DNA of 64,000 nucleotides from assembly GCA_003254925.1 (NCBI GenBank), contig QANZ01034120.1, positions 70,699 through 134,698 of the forward strand. Direction: 5' to 3'. The number at the start of each line of letters is the position of its first letter. Positions within the stretch are counted from its first letter, which is position 1. The notes under the pieces were generated by a model. That model saw nothing but the letters and a program-made list of their open reading frames with translations. It was not told where the DNA came from and searched no databases. This document shows positions 1 through 12,300 of the stretch, piece after piece. The translations under genes and the position numbers were made by a program. The stretch is from Chamaecrista fasciculata. Lineage: Eukaryota; Streptophyta; Magnoliopsida; Fabales; Fabaceae.

Positions 1-1
1 G

Positions 2-1006
2 AGAAGCAAGTGGAGCAATGTGCCTTTTGAGCATCCTGCGAGTTTTGATACTCTGGCTTTGGAGCCTAAGTTGAAGGACGAGATTATGAAGGATCTTGTG
101 AAATTCAAAAATGGGAAGGACTATTATGCAAGGAATGGAAAGGCTTGGAAGCGTGGGTATTTGCTATTTGGTCCTCCGGGGACTGGAAAGTCTACCATGG
201 TAGCTGCCATGGCTAATTTCATGAACTACGATATCTATGATCTTGAGTTGACCGCAGTGAAGGAAAACGCCGAGCTCAGAAAACTATTGCTTGATACTTC
301 GCCCAAGTCGATTGTTGTGATCGAAGACATTGATTGCTCTCTTGATCTCACTGGCCAGAGGAAGAAGAAGAAGAAAGAAAATGAGGACGATGAGGGACCA
401 AAGGACCCTTCAAAGAAAGCTAATGAAGAAGATGATCAGAAGCCTAGTAAGGTGACTTTGTCGGGTTTGTTGAATGTTATTGATGGGATTTGGTCAGCAT
501 GTGGGGGAGAGAGGATCTTTGTGTTCACCACTAATTTTGTGGACAAACTTGACCCTGCTTTGATTAGGCCAGGACGCATGGATAAACACATTGAATTGTC
601 GTATTGTTGCTTCGAAGCTTTCAAGCTGCTGGCAAGGAATTGCTTGGATATTGAGAGTCACACTTTGTATTACAGAATTGAGGAGTTGCTTGGGGAGGCA
701 AAGATGACGCCAGCTGAGGTTGCAGAGAATCTGATGTTTAAATCTGTGGATGAAGAAGTCGAGAGTTGTTTGCAGAGGTTGATTGATGCTCTTGAGAAGA
801 CCAAGAAGAAGGCAGAGGAAGAGGAAGCAAAAAAGAAGGAAGAGGAAGCAAAGAAGAAGGCAGAGGAAGAGGAAGAAAAGAAGAAGGAAGAGGAAGCAAA
901 GAAGAAGACAGAGGAAGAGGAAAAAGAGAAGGATGAGTTGAATAAAGAAGAGGTGAAAAATAACAAGAAAACAGGGGAAGAAGTAAAGGAAAATGGGTTC
1001 CATTGA
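2..1006 (+). CDS. AAA-ATPase of the AATP1/ASD (BCS1-like) family, 3' part
   Basis: The reading frame is already open at base 2, so the N-terminus, including the usual membrane anchor, lies outside the window. About 334 codons remain, ending in TGA at 1004-1006. Visible in order: the family's entry motif (FEHPASFDTLALEP), Walker A GPPGTGKS (bases 170-193), Walker B IVVIEDID (311-334), a lysine-rich insertion after DLTGQR, sensor 1 (FTTNF), and the arginine-finger region LIRPGRMD. This order is typical of plant BCS1-like AAA-ATPases, which are often intronless and stress-induced and sit in ER or mitochondrial membranes. The C-terminus (bases about 796-960) is a repeated Lys/Glu tract (KKKAEEEE-like units), probably a charged helix, longer than in most relatives. 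I am sure of the family; the exact orthologue and location are inference. Confidence 0.93.
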   Translation, partial: RSKWSNVPFEHPASFDTLALEPKLKDEIMKDLVKFKNGKDYYARNGKAWKRGYLLFGPPGTGKSTMVAAMANFMNYDIYDLELTAVKENAELRKLLLDTSPKSIVVIEDIDCSLDLTGQRKKKKKENEDDEGPKDPSKKANEEDDQKPSKVTLSGLLNVIDGIWSACGGERIFVFTTNFVDKLDPALIRPGRMDKHIELSYCCFEAFKLLARNCLDIESHTLYYRIEELLGEAKMTPAEVAENLMFKSVDEEVESCLQRLIDALEKTKKKAEEEEAKKKEEEAKKKAEEEEEKKKEEEAKKKTEEEEKEKDELNKEEVKNNKKTGEEVKENGFH

Positions 1007-2351
1007 GTAGGGAAGGTGGAAAGTTTATCTTCTTCACTGTAATTAGCACAGTTCAGAACTGTACTTTGTGCATTATGGTTTTAGCAAGGAATTAGGATTT
1101 GATTTGTGAATAAAGCGAGGGAATATCTCTGCTTCACTGTGATTTTGTGCATAATGCACTTATTATAGGTATTTGAACTTTTGTGTATGTTTTGTATCTT
1201 CATGATAAATCGCACGTGACATGTTTAGATAGGGAAATGGATGATTTGAACTGGTGAGGTGGGGAACAATGGAGATACAATTGCTAAAACTATGATCTTC
1301 ATAGTATTAAATTTTAAAGAATCCGCATCATTCATAATTCATTAATATGTTCCATGCAATGGAAGATTGGCATGTGATTTTTGTGCATACTGTATCCTCA
1401 ATTAACAACAAAAATACCTTTCCCTTTGTGGATTTGGGAAGGCTAAATACAACCTTCGCTAGTTGAATAATTTTCTCTATTCAAGAGCTACCAGCCAACG
1501 CCTCACTTACGTCACGTAAATTAAAGAACTGATGATAAGTCATTTGGGAGGAAAAAAAATAATAATATTAAGAGATATATAGGCGCGTGTGTAGTGAGAT
1601 CATCCCTACAAAAGCCACAAAGCATTAGAAAAAAAGAAAAAGTCTTCCTGGTCTCTTTAATAAATTATTATTGTACCAAAAAATAAATAAATAAATTATT
1701 ATGATTTTTTTAATAGAAACAGAACAACAACAACCAAAAAGAACGAGGAAGAAACGAAAACCAACCATACTCATGCCCCTAGTTGATTTGATTTATATAT
1801 TATTATATATGATCTCGTGCAAGACTTGTATTCTTGGTCTTTTTAATAAATTTCTATGATTTTATTTATATATCATTTTCCACGTCATCTGAGAAAAAAC
1901 AACAATGTTTTCAGACCACTAAAATAAAATAAGTGTGAAGAGACTAGAAGAAACAAGGTTTAAGATTAATCTAATGCACTTCTTTGACTTGAAAATGTTT
2001 CATCGTCCCCGCTGATGATGAGCATTACAATTTTAATATATTGTAGCTGTTGACCTGACCATTAGTTGGATCGACCCCAAAATTTACAAAACATCATACA
2101 CATTAAAGGATACAAATTGATTAATTTGAAATAAAATGTTATCTTGCATTTAACTGCATGCAGAACAACATTTAGAAATACTCTATATTCTTTTTCTCAA
2201 ATCTCAATTTGGTTTTATAATCGTTTTATTTTTGCATTTTTAGCGTAATATTTTTTACTTAAATTACAAATTTGGTCCTGTATTCCTTTTTTTTTTAACC
2301 CCTCTGCTGTTTTTTAGGGGCTTACCGTTTTTACTTTAATAAAAAAATAGA
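1007..2351. other. 3' flank of the AAA-ATPase and intergenic DNA
   Basis: An AATAAA hexamer at 1109-1114, about 100 bases after the stop, is a plausible polyadenylation signal for the upstream gene. The rest is AT-rich with short A and T runs. I see no gene in it. Confidence 0.6.
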
Positions 2352-2711
2352 TTATGATGATTTTATATACCTCAGTTTCTACCTACATCATTACATCAAT
2401 AATGCGGTTGATTGATTGTCAGAATGCCAAACCAAACCAGGAGGAATCATCTCTCGCTACTACGGTATATTCTGTATCTTTTTATAGAATTCAATAACTT
2501 CACACTTCACTTCTCATTATTTTATTCTATAAACTTCTTCAACACACGGGCACTCCTACGAATTTCATTCTTTTTGGGGTGACGATAATTTATTATGTCA
2601 ACATAGTGAGGAATCGCCATATTGCAATGAACTTAAAAAAAAAATCTTTGGGATGAATTAGAACTACCACGCAAATGTAGGTAGAAACTGAGGTATATAA
2701 AATCATCATAA
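2352..2711. repeat. Long inverted repeat, probable MITE
   Basis: The arms at 2352-2388 and 2675-2711 are perfect 37-bp inverted copies and enclose about 286 bp of unrelated AT-rich sequence. With a one-base gap the similarity runs a few bases further outward. This is the shape of a small non-autonomous DNA transposon. I could not find a clean target-site duplication, so the superfamily is not assigned. It lies downstream of both the AAA-ATPase and the convergent SOQ1 gene. Confidence 0.6.
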
Positions 2712-3320
2712 ATCATTGATGGGTTCCAAATTCCAATACAAAACATGCGAATGTTGCAGATTTTAAACGCAAAGCACATCGGACACCTCACAAAGATTAG
2801 GCCTTAAAAAAACAACTCAGAATTAAGTTGAACCCAACAAAAAGTCGCAAAAAACTTATTGCGGATGTTTTCCCGTTAGAATATCTTCTTTATGCACAAA
2901 AGATCCTCACGCAGGCAAAAGATTTAAATGTATAAAACTAGTGAAGATTTATGAATGGCTATTCTTCAAGTGTTCTTTAATCCAATGCTATGATAAATCT
3001 CTAAACTCTTCTGTACATGTAGAATATTATCCGTCTTTGAGGAATGTGTGCTCATAGGTTCTCAATTCAATGATCAACCATCATAATAATGACTATACAC
3101 AGTAGTGGTATTAATTATTTGTTTTTAATATAGTGAGGTTGACATCTTATTAGCCACAGGATAGCGGCCAGACAAAATTCTTAATTATTTAACTATAAAC
3201 AGATTATATTAGAAGAAAGATCATGAGTGAGCATCAAGCATCTGAATATTATAGGTTGCCATTGAAAATAAAAAAAGCAAGAGATAAGGAGGGGCACTAC
3301 ATAACCTGGTGTAATAATGT
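2712..3320. other. Intergenic / SOQ1 3' flank
   Basis: AT-rich sequence just downstream of the SOQ1 stop codon, on the minus strand. It should contain the SOQ1 3' UTR. No separate gene is visible. Confidence 0.5.
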
Positions 3321-6300
3321 TCAGGGGACTGCAGGCTGTAGTAAGCTATTAGCTGAAGTTCTGGGTTTCACCAAATGGACAAGTGTGACGTCAGCTGGAG
3401 CAGGGTTAGGTACTCCCTCACGGAAGGGCACCTCAAACTGTAAGGATTGGTACAAACAAACCTCGTCTTCCTTGCAATAGTAAATCTGCAAACACAAGAC
3501 AATATCATACTAACCTTGAAAAACCCATGACTCTGAATTTCACCTCAAACATCATTTCTTAGCTATCTAATTTGTATTGTGCTTTCTAAAACCCAATTAT
3601 TAGAATACTGCTATTCTTGTCACTACAATCTCCGAAGCAACAACTGCACGAGTTTTTGAAATACATAAAACACATTCTGGTTTTCATTTCTTAGCTAACT
3701 AGTTCTTGGTCAAAAGGTTGAATAGTGCCCAGATCAACCCTACTTCATAAATACGAGGCCTTCGATTATTTCAGAAACCAACCAAGTAATGAGCCATACC
3801 TTGCAATTAATTCTTCCCATTGAAGCTAAGGTAGATGATCTCTTAAAGTGAAGAGTTGCAGATCCATCATTAAGGAATCCATCCGGAGGTTTAATAGCTA
3901 CGGCATCTTCAGGTTCAACATCAATACTAAACTTACTACGTGCTTCCTGAATGAAGTTTAAGGCAGTAATTAATTTTAAAAATGATACAGTTTGTACATG
4001 AGGATCGTAAACAAATTATAAAGCATAATGACAAGCATAAGTTTTCCAAAAACATGAGAATGATGAGGACCTTTGAAAAATGGTATTCATTTGGTAATGA
4101 AACTTTTATAGATAAGTTTCCTTCATTTGATGAAACACCATCAGTGGTGATAGTCACTGTGTCAGCTGATGATCGTCTCCTTAGACGTTTAACAGCCCTG
4201 GATTTTGGTGTAGGAGGCTGAAAACCTTTAAGCTCTAAAGTATGAAGTTCAAACCCTTCCTTGTTTAAATCCAGATATCGGATTAAGCTGTTGTTGGTAT
4301 CAGCTATGAAGAGTCTCCCTGAAAAGACAAGAAGAAATACTTCAAAGGGAAAAAAAGGAGTAGCATCCTGAAATTCCATTATCAATATATGCACCAAAAC
4401 GTTGGCATGCGCATGTTACATGGTAGTATAAAAGTAATATGATTTTAGCAATGAAAATTAATCTTATAAGAGTTTCTGTTTTTTATTTTAATGAAGTTCC
4501 CTTTTTATGAAAAAAAGAGTTTCAAAAGGGGCTGGGAAACATGCGAACTTTAGACAGAGCAGTCAGCAGAAGAGTTAGAAAAGGCATGATACACGTGGAA
4601 AAAATTAAAGCCACTGATTCTGGAAAATACAAAAAAAAAAAATTCATGACCGTGGTTACGATTATTCAACATTCCTGTGGTGCACTCTACTCACTACTGT
4701 GCCCAAAGCAATCATTAGCAGTTCTTTGTTTCTACAAGTGATCACAACTAATGTAATTTCCTATACGGTGCAACAGAGGAAATAAATAAAGAAAAGATTA
4801 TGACTTTCTATCAGGTTCATTTATAAAACTCGTGTATGCATTTACTACAAAATTACTAGACACAAAAGGAGAATTACCATTATTCCCTTCAACAATTCCT
4901 GATGGTTCAGAAAGCTGCAAGAACAATGGAAAAAATATTAACATTTGTCTGTAGCTCCAACTTCCAAGGTAAGCAAGAGTATATTTGTTTAGCTTCGTTT
5001 TCCTAATTAATAGTTGGTTCTACGGACAATAATCAATGAGAGCACATAAAAATGCCTGTCTCATCTAAGTCTTCTTCATAGGAATTATTAGAACATCCAG
5101 ACATGAGGAAGCTAATAGCTATATATCAGCTGATAGGGTGCACAACATATACGGAAGGATGTAATCTCAAGTGGTATTTGAAGGTGACTTTGCTCAGACA
5201 AAATAAAAGATCCATCCAAAAACCAACAGTACAAAGAAAGCAAGTAAATGCATGTCTATTCTACATAAAGCCCTCCAAACCTGCTGCATGTTTGAAGATA
5301 GCATCACTATTCACAACTAATCATCTATCATTAAACAATACCAGTATCCTTACATTAAGGTCACTTCTCTTTCACATGCCTAAGAGAAACAACTTGCAGA
5401 AGAAAATCAATATATAGTTGCATCTGATATTCCAAACCTAGAAGAAATAGCTTCTCCTTTTCACAAGGTTTTTATTTTTAGTGCTTGATCCACTTGAACT
5501 CATGCAAACATATCTTAATAATTCCATTAGACTCAATTCTATTTTTTTAACCATTGGTAATTTTATAATTATATGGATTCACTAGAGTGAAAGAGAAATA
5601 GAATCAAACTTCAGAACATCTTGCTTAGATAGTTCAATCTGATAATTGAATGTCTAACACTTGGACACTTTGGTAGATAATAATTCAGAATATTGCAACA
5701 ACCTGAGCTGCTAAAGCCGTTCCATCCCTAAAACCAGCTTTACCTGTCCCAGCAATGGTACTAACTCTTTTACTAGTCGGGTCTAACTTTTTTATCTGAA
5801 ACATAGACGAGAGAAAATAAAAAGAAAAGAAAAAATTAGTCAACGAGAATACTGAAGCGTCCCATTCAATTAATAAACATGTGAATATGCGTCTAAAATT
5901 TTGAAAGAGAAATTTGACAACACATGATATGCAAGAATTTGTAGTAATAAATTAGAAATATGTCCTTATAAACAGTGTAGGGAAGCATTTGATTATTTTG
6001 CAGGATTTCACATAAAGGTTCTGGTAGGTCTCTAACATTTAAAGAATTTCAAACTCACAAAAGCACTTTAAAAAATGGATTCCTAATAACAATGTCCAGC
6101 AGATTGGCCAGCCTATCAATGGGTGAGAAGAACAAAGACCAGCATTAAGAATGTCATAAAATTTTCTGAATCTGGCAAAGATTGAAAATGTATATATAAG
6201 AACATAGACCAGTATTTTACAGGTTTAATTACAAATAACTTTAGTTAATGTTTCCTCTAGGATATACTTCATGCCTAAGGCATCATAATTTCACAAGTGA

Positions 6301-9300
6301 CTTGGTCAAGGATTAAGTACCTTATGATTGTAGCTATCTGTAAGATAAATTTGGCCATCCTTTGCACACAAAACCGCCAGTGGATGTTGAAAGAGTACTT
6401 CAGAGCCTATTCCATCATGATCACCAAACTGTGAAGGTTTATGAATGGTATTAGAATTACCTTTTCAATTATAAAGAAGAAAAGAGATCAGTTAACAAGT
6501 TAATAAAGTATTGTGTAGGTTATCCAAACAGATTTTTTGTTTTTCTGTCTTCATCTTACAGGAAATTTAATTATAGACGGAAAATGACAATCCAAAGAAA
6601 ACAGAAGATTTGCATAATTGGATTATAAATTGTATTAAAATTACCTTAAACAAATTATCTGGGAAGATTGGGTCACCACCAGCTAGCAACCGTGATCCTC
6701 CAGTTTTCAGATCCACAGCTCGAATTGAACTACTCTCACTATCAGCAATATATGCCTCCATTAAATCTAATAGCAACATCATGTGAAACATTCATTATTA
6801 TGAATGAACTGTTGTTAAGAATCTTCAAAGAGTTCATAAGAATAGCACCTGCTAAATGTTACCTTGAGATAGTGAAATGCCAGAAGGCTGGGCAAATGAT
6901 GTGCTTGTGGAACTATCTCAGTCCAAAAAAAGGGAAAAAAAATCAAATATCTTAATTATCTTCAGTTTCAATTTACAAAATCATCAAATATTATGCGTGG
7001 AAACAGGACTGCATAATTTCAATTTAGTTTTTCAATAACTGTTCTACGTGCACATGTGCAACACTCAGCATCATGTTTTAGATTAGCTATGAACATTTCA
7101 AATAATGCCTTATTAAAATGGCAAGGTACCTAGAAGCAAATGGTTGAAGTATATTGCATAACAAATAACACTATTATAATAGTTTTGATGTTATTATACC
7201 TTGATCCATTTAAATTCCTCTCATAACCATCACCGCTAAATGCTCTGGTAATTCCATCCAATATACTGTGCTCCCATATCTGATGCTGGCCAGCCATGGC
7301 AATATAAATTTTTTGTTCCACTGGATGAAAGCAGACATCCCAAGGGGAATTGAGGAGCTGAAAAAGCAGGAAAAAGCAAATTGGAAATTATGATTGCTTC
7401 AATTTACTTATTTAAAGTATGACTAAATTTAGGTGTAGTTTTTAGATGTTTGATATTAGGTTCCCCAATAAAAACATAACAAATTGATAATTTATCATTA
7501 AATTATATGTGACATATAATCAGAATAGAGACACAAAAAAAAGGAGGATAATGAAAAGATGTTTCCATCATCATTATGAACCACTGCAAATGTAACTCAT
7601 CATCTAAAGTTTACCTGAGTGGCTCCTTTCCCTCCTCCAGTATAGTCAGAACCTTTGGTCCCATTTCCAGCAAGAGTACGCACTTTTTCGGTAACAAAAT
7701 CAATTTCTCTTCAACATCAGATATACATTTGTTAGCCAATTTAAGAAACCATCTTGTTTCAAAGAATACTGGTACGCATGTTCTTACTGAAGCAAACATT
7801 AATAGATAGATCCACTTGCTGAACACAAGTATCCAATATTGGTACTACATCCTGTTCTTATCAAATAAAGCAATTTTTTTCATGAAGTAAACTTAAGGCG
7901 TATGGAATTATGGGTAGCACAGTAATTCCAAGATTTGAAGCTGATATGGCATATACATAACTAAGCACCCAATTGTCAACTGTTTTATTGGTTTACGTTC
8001 ATCATCCAGAAACTATTATGTTAGTAAAGAAGTTGTGACATATATCATAAAGCATTTTACTTTCTTTTAGTTGCAATAACAAAAAAGAAACAAATTATGA
8101 AGTTGTCTTGTACCTCAAAGCATGGTTTTCAGTATCTGCAACATAAAGGATATTTTGCTTTGCATTATAAGCAAGGCCCTGTTATATGAAAGAAGCTACA
8201 ATTAAGCAAGAATTTGATAAACTAGAAGCTCAATTAAAATGTACACTGTTCCTCTCATAATTTCCTGCATACCTGAGGGCGGTTAAAGGTGGCATCATCA
8301 AATGAACCATCCTGCAATCCTTCCTCCCCACTGCTCCCAATTTGTAGGATAAAACTCCCATCTAGGCCAGTTACCACCTAATTTCCAAGCATAGCCAGCT
8401 TATTTTCACAATAACCTATCTAAAGAAGAGAAAAAGACAAAGGGACGGGGGAACCCACTATGCGGTTATGGTTGCTGTCTGAAATGAAAAGCCTGTTGTT
8501 AAGGACGTCAATTGCTAGCTTCCCAGGAAACTTCAATGGAGATGAAAGTAACCGAGGATCGTTATCTTTCTCCAAATTTAGAGTAATTGGTGTATTGTCC
8601 AACATTTTCTGTTTTCCATAAAACTGAAGAGCTGCCTCAACAAAATCATCAAGATCCTATCCAGAACAAATAATAATAATAATAATTGATTAGTTATTTG
8701 CTCACTACATGGTAAGTTACACTTTGATCCCCAAATATATGCTCAAGTTACACTTCCCTCCTCTCTATTTTCTCTAAAGGAGAAGTACGATTTTCCTTAA
8801 AATATCATTGTAATAATATATGATAATTAGGGAAAAAAGAAAAGAGCACACTAAAACCTCATCAACATTTGTATCATATAAAGAAAAGCGCACATAATTA
8901 GTTAAATCAGTATTATCTTGGTGAACAAGAATGACATGTTATGCATTTAACCAGAAAGCTGGAGGCATATATTCCATTTATTTGGTAGGACATACTAATT
9001 GGATTAGGTAATCCTGGCCCAAAGGTTACAGCTACGTCAAATCTGAGCTATGGACAGAACATGCCCCTTATGAAGATTTGTAACATGGGTGAACATGTTA
9101 ACCTAAAATTATCTTGCATTTCTAAGAACATAAATAATTGAAAACATATGCAAACAAGAATAGAGATTGTCACTTGTACCTTCCTGCGACCTTCTCCTGA
9201 AATTTGTCCTAGGAGCTTACCATTGGGCCCAACAATAGCAAATGTTGGCCATGAACTTATGCCCAGCTTCTGCCAAAGATACATATCTCCATCATTGACA

Positions 9301-12300
9301 ACCTACAAATGATACAAATGAAAGATCAAAAGGCATAGGCTTTATTATGAAAGTGATCTGAGATGACAGCCTAAAGCAACAAGGAGCATGAAAAACTTAA
9401 GCCCATTTGTTACAATGGTAAAGAGGCAGCACCCTTCTTCTATTATTGTGAAAAAGTCAAGACAAATTGTCATGTACAGACAGCACAGTATTGATTAACC
9501 ATAAAAAGAAATGGAAGTTTGCAATGGTGTTAGTGTGGGCTACCTTTTATTAGGGTTATTTGAGTACAAGTTATACGTCTTGACAGCAGATCAACAAAGG
9601 CAGTCAGACAGACCACAAAGGCAAAGGAATAACCGTTAATTAACAAAAAGAATTCCAGTACTTTATTCTTTCATAAGCCAAACAAATGCGAAGTTTCAAA
9701 TATTTTGACAGAAGGCAAAACTATCACATTATCCAGAAAAAGAAAAGCAAAATGCTTTTTGAAATATCAATTTCCACTTCATGCTTACTGGATGAGTGAT
9801 GTTATATCGTAGCACTGCACTGCGAATGGCTTCAGAATCTTTCTCATTGTCAAACTTTGCAGAATGGACACCCACAACAATGAACTGGACCAACATAAGG
9901 AAAATAACAAATTCTTAATATAAACCCATGTTACAGAAGAATATTGCATGAACACCTAATATGTCACCAAAAATAAATAAGTGCATCATACATGAGTTGA
10001 AACATACACAACAACAGTATTCCCACATTCTTATTCTGCAACCACGTGAGTAGGAAGTAAAAAAAATATATCAATGACCCCTTGGATTTCCTATGTTCAA
10101 ATTAGAGCATAAGTAAGGAAGAAAAGGAAGAGACACTGAACAAAATATGTTAATGAAAGACCACATGGTGGTGTTTATCAAAGGACCCTTAGGATTCTAT
10201 TAATAATAATACTCTGACCAAACGTTTCCCTAAATTCTTAATATCTCATAACATCCTAATTTCAAAAGCTTCCACATTATTGTAGAAGCATTCAAAAATC
10301 TCCCTCAACAGTGGGAAACTTCTGAAAGATAAGAAAAGTTCAGGGCAGGTCTGTGTAGGTATCAGGAGAAATTTGAGTTCACTTTCAACATAGATGAGAG
10401 GTTCAAAGAAAGGTCGTATTTAAGGCAGTAGAAAATCTCATTTGTAAGTTAAAACAATCCAATTTCCTATCTTTCTATACGTCTCTTATATGCCATGTGT
10501 GTAACATATAACAATGCAGGGCAACTTTTTGGTTATGAAATAATCTGCTTCCCAGCATTCAGCAGATACCAACCAAGCCAGCCAGCTGGGCCCACTACCA
10601 ATTACAGAAACTATGAGGAAATGACTTCAGAAGAGAATACCACTCACTACTAGGGAACTCTAGAAAGTTTGATCCAATAGCAAGACAAGTTTTAATAATT
10701 TGAAGGAGCTAAATAAAGCAACATTTGATAACCAATCTATCCAGATATCTGAAACTGAAGAAAGAATTTACCGGCATGTTTTTGTATTTCTTTTCCAAAA
10801 ATTCGAGATCTGGCAACACATGCATACAATTGATACAACAGTAAGTCCAAAAATCCAGCAGAACTACCTTTCCTCTCAGATCCTGCCAAAAGAATTAACA
10901 ACATTTAATAGGATACTACAAATCATTCTCATCAGATTACAGTTTAAGTTGAACAGGAAGTACCCTGCCAAACTGAAGGGGGGCTGTATTCAGCCAATCA
11001 AGTTTAGACGGAAATTCTGGAACAATCTGAGCATTTTTCCTTAAACAGTGAACAAAAACAAATTATAATATAGTATTAATACTTTAAACTTTCTATGTCA
11101 ACAAGCACCTGACTTGTTTCTTAACACTGTCGTTAAGTTTGATAAATAAAGTGCCCATGCAACTAAATGGGAGCTGTACTTAGCCAATCAAATATTGTAA
11201 AATTTCATCATTCAGTCTCAGACACTGAAAATAAACTAATTATTTTATTGTATTGTCAATGAAAGTGCCTTCTCTTTAAGCCGCAAATGCTCTAGGACAG
11301 TAACAAACACCCCAACTTCAGAATTCAAACACATCCTGTCTTTCAAAAACAGATAGTATCAACCAAAAATATCAACTACAGAAAATATTTCCAAATATTA
11401 ACTTTTGGCTAAATTTTGAAAAGACTAAAAAACAAAACATTAAAATAGATTTACAATCGTTAGAAAATATAATGACAAACAAGCCAACCAATCACTATTA
11501 CCTGCCTTCCAGATCAGCTATGTAGTTCATGAATTGCTCAATCCTATCAGATCTTGATTCGCCTTAAAAAAGGAGGGGAAAGGCTGTAAATTGGTTGTGT
11601 TTATATCATCTTTAGGGTGTGACCCAGAAACAATAAAAGAAAAAATGGAAATCAATGAAAAGCATTTGACTTATTCACTTTCAAAATACAAGAAGTCTTA
11701 CCTGTACTACCTAACAGATTAAGTTTCCCGGCTTAATAGTTTCTTGACGCAACCAAAAAGTTTCTACGGTCCTAAATTAGAACTTGGAACTTAGAGAACT
11801 GATATTTTTTAATCCTCCTCTAAAATCTCAAGGATGAGCAATTCTTTCATATCCCTATTATATAACTACTATGACGAAAAGACAATAGTAAAAAATGATA
11901 AAGTTGAAAGTGTACACAGCATAGAAGATTTCTTTCATGGAATATCATTACCTTCTTTTTGTTCCAAAGATGGTTGGGTTACACCAAACAGAAGATTCCA
12001 AATGGCTTTAGGGGAAGTATATTGCATTGCCTGTAAAGAGTGGCAATTTTAAACAACAGTCACAGAATCAATTGCCACCCCCCAAAAAAAAAAGTTAAAA
12101 CATTAAAAGTGAAGTTGCAGCATATATATGCATAATCATACCTTCCAGTTATTTACGGTGAAGATAAGGCAAGAGATAGCAATACCCAGACTTCCAAATC
12201 TCAGTACATCTCGCCGAGAACCCTGCAACCTGTCCAGATATTATTTCTGCAGCCTCATGTAATGGTTATTCATTATAGGCTCCAAGTGTTATAAGGGAAA

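Noticed and set aside
494..1003. 169-codon minus-strand ORF of Leu/Phe runs
   Set aside because: It is the antisense of the AAA-ATPase Lys/Glu repeat; low complexity and no domain.
3223..3480. 85-codon plus-strand ORF
   Set aside because: It is the antisense of the last SOQ1 exon, whose reading continues the conserved C-terminal domain in frame.
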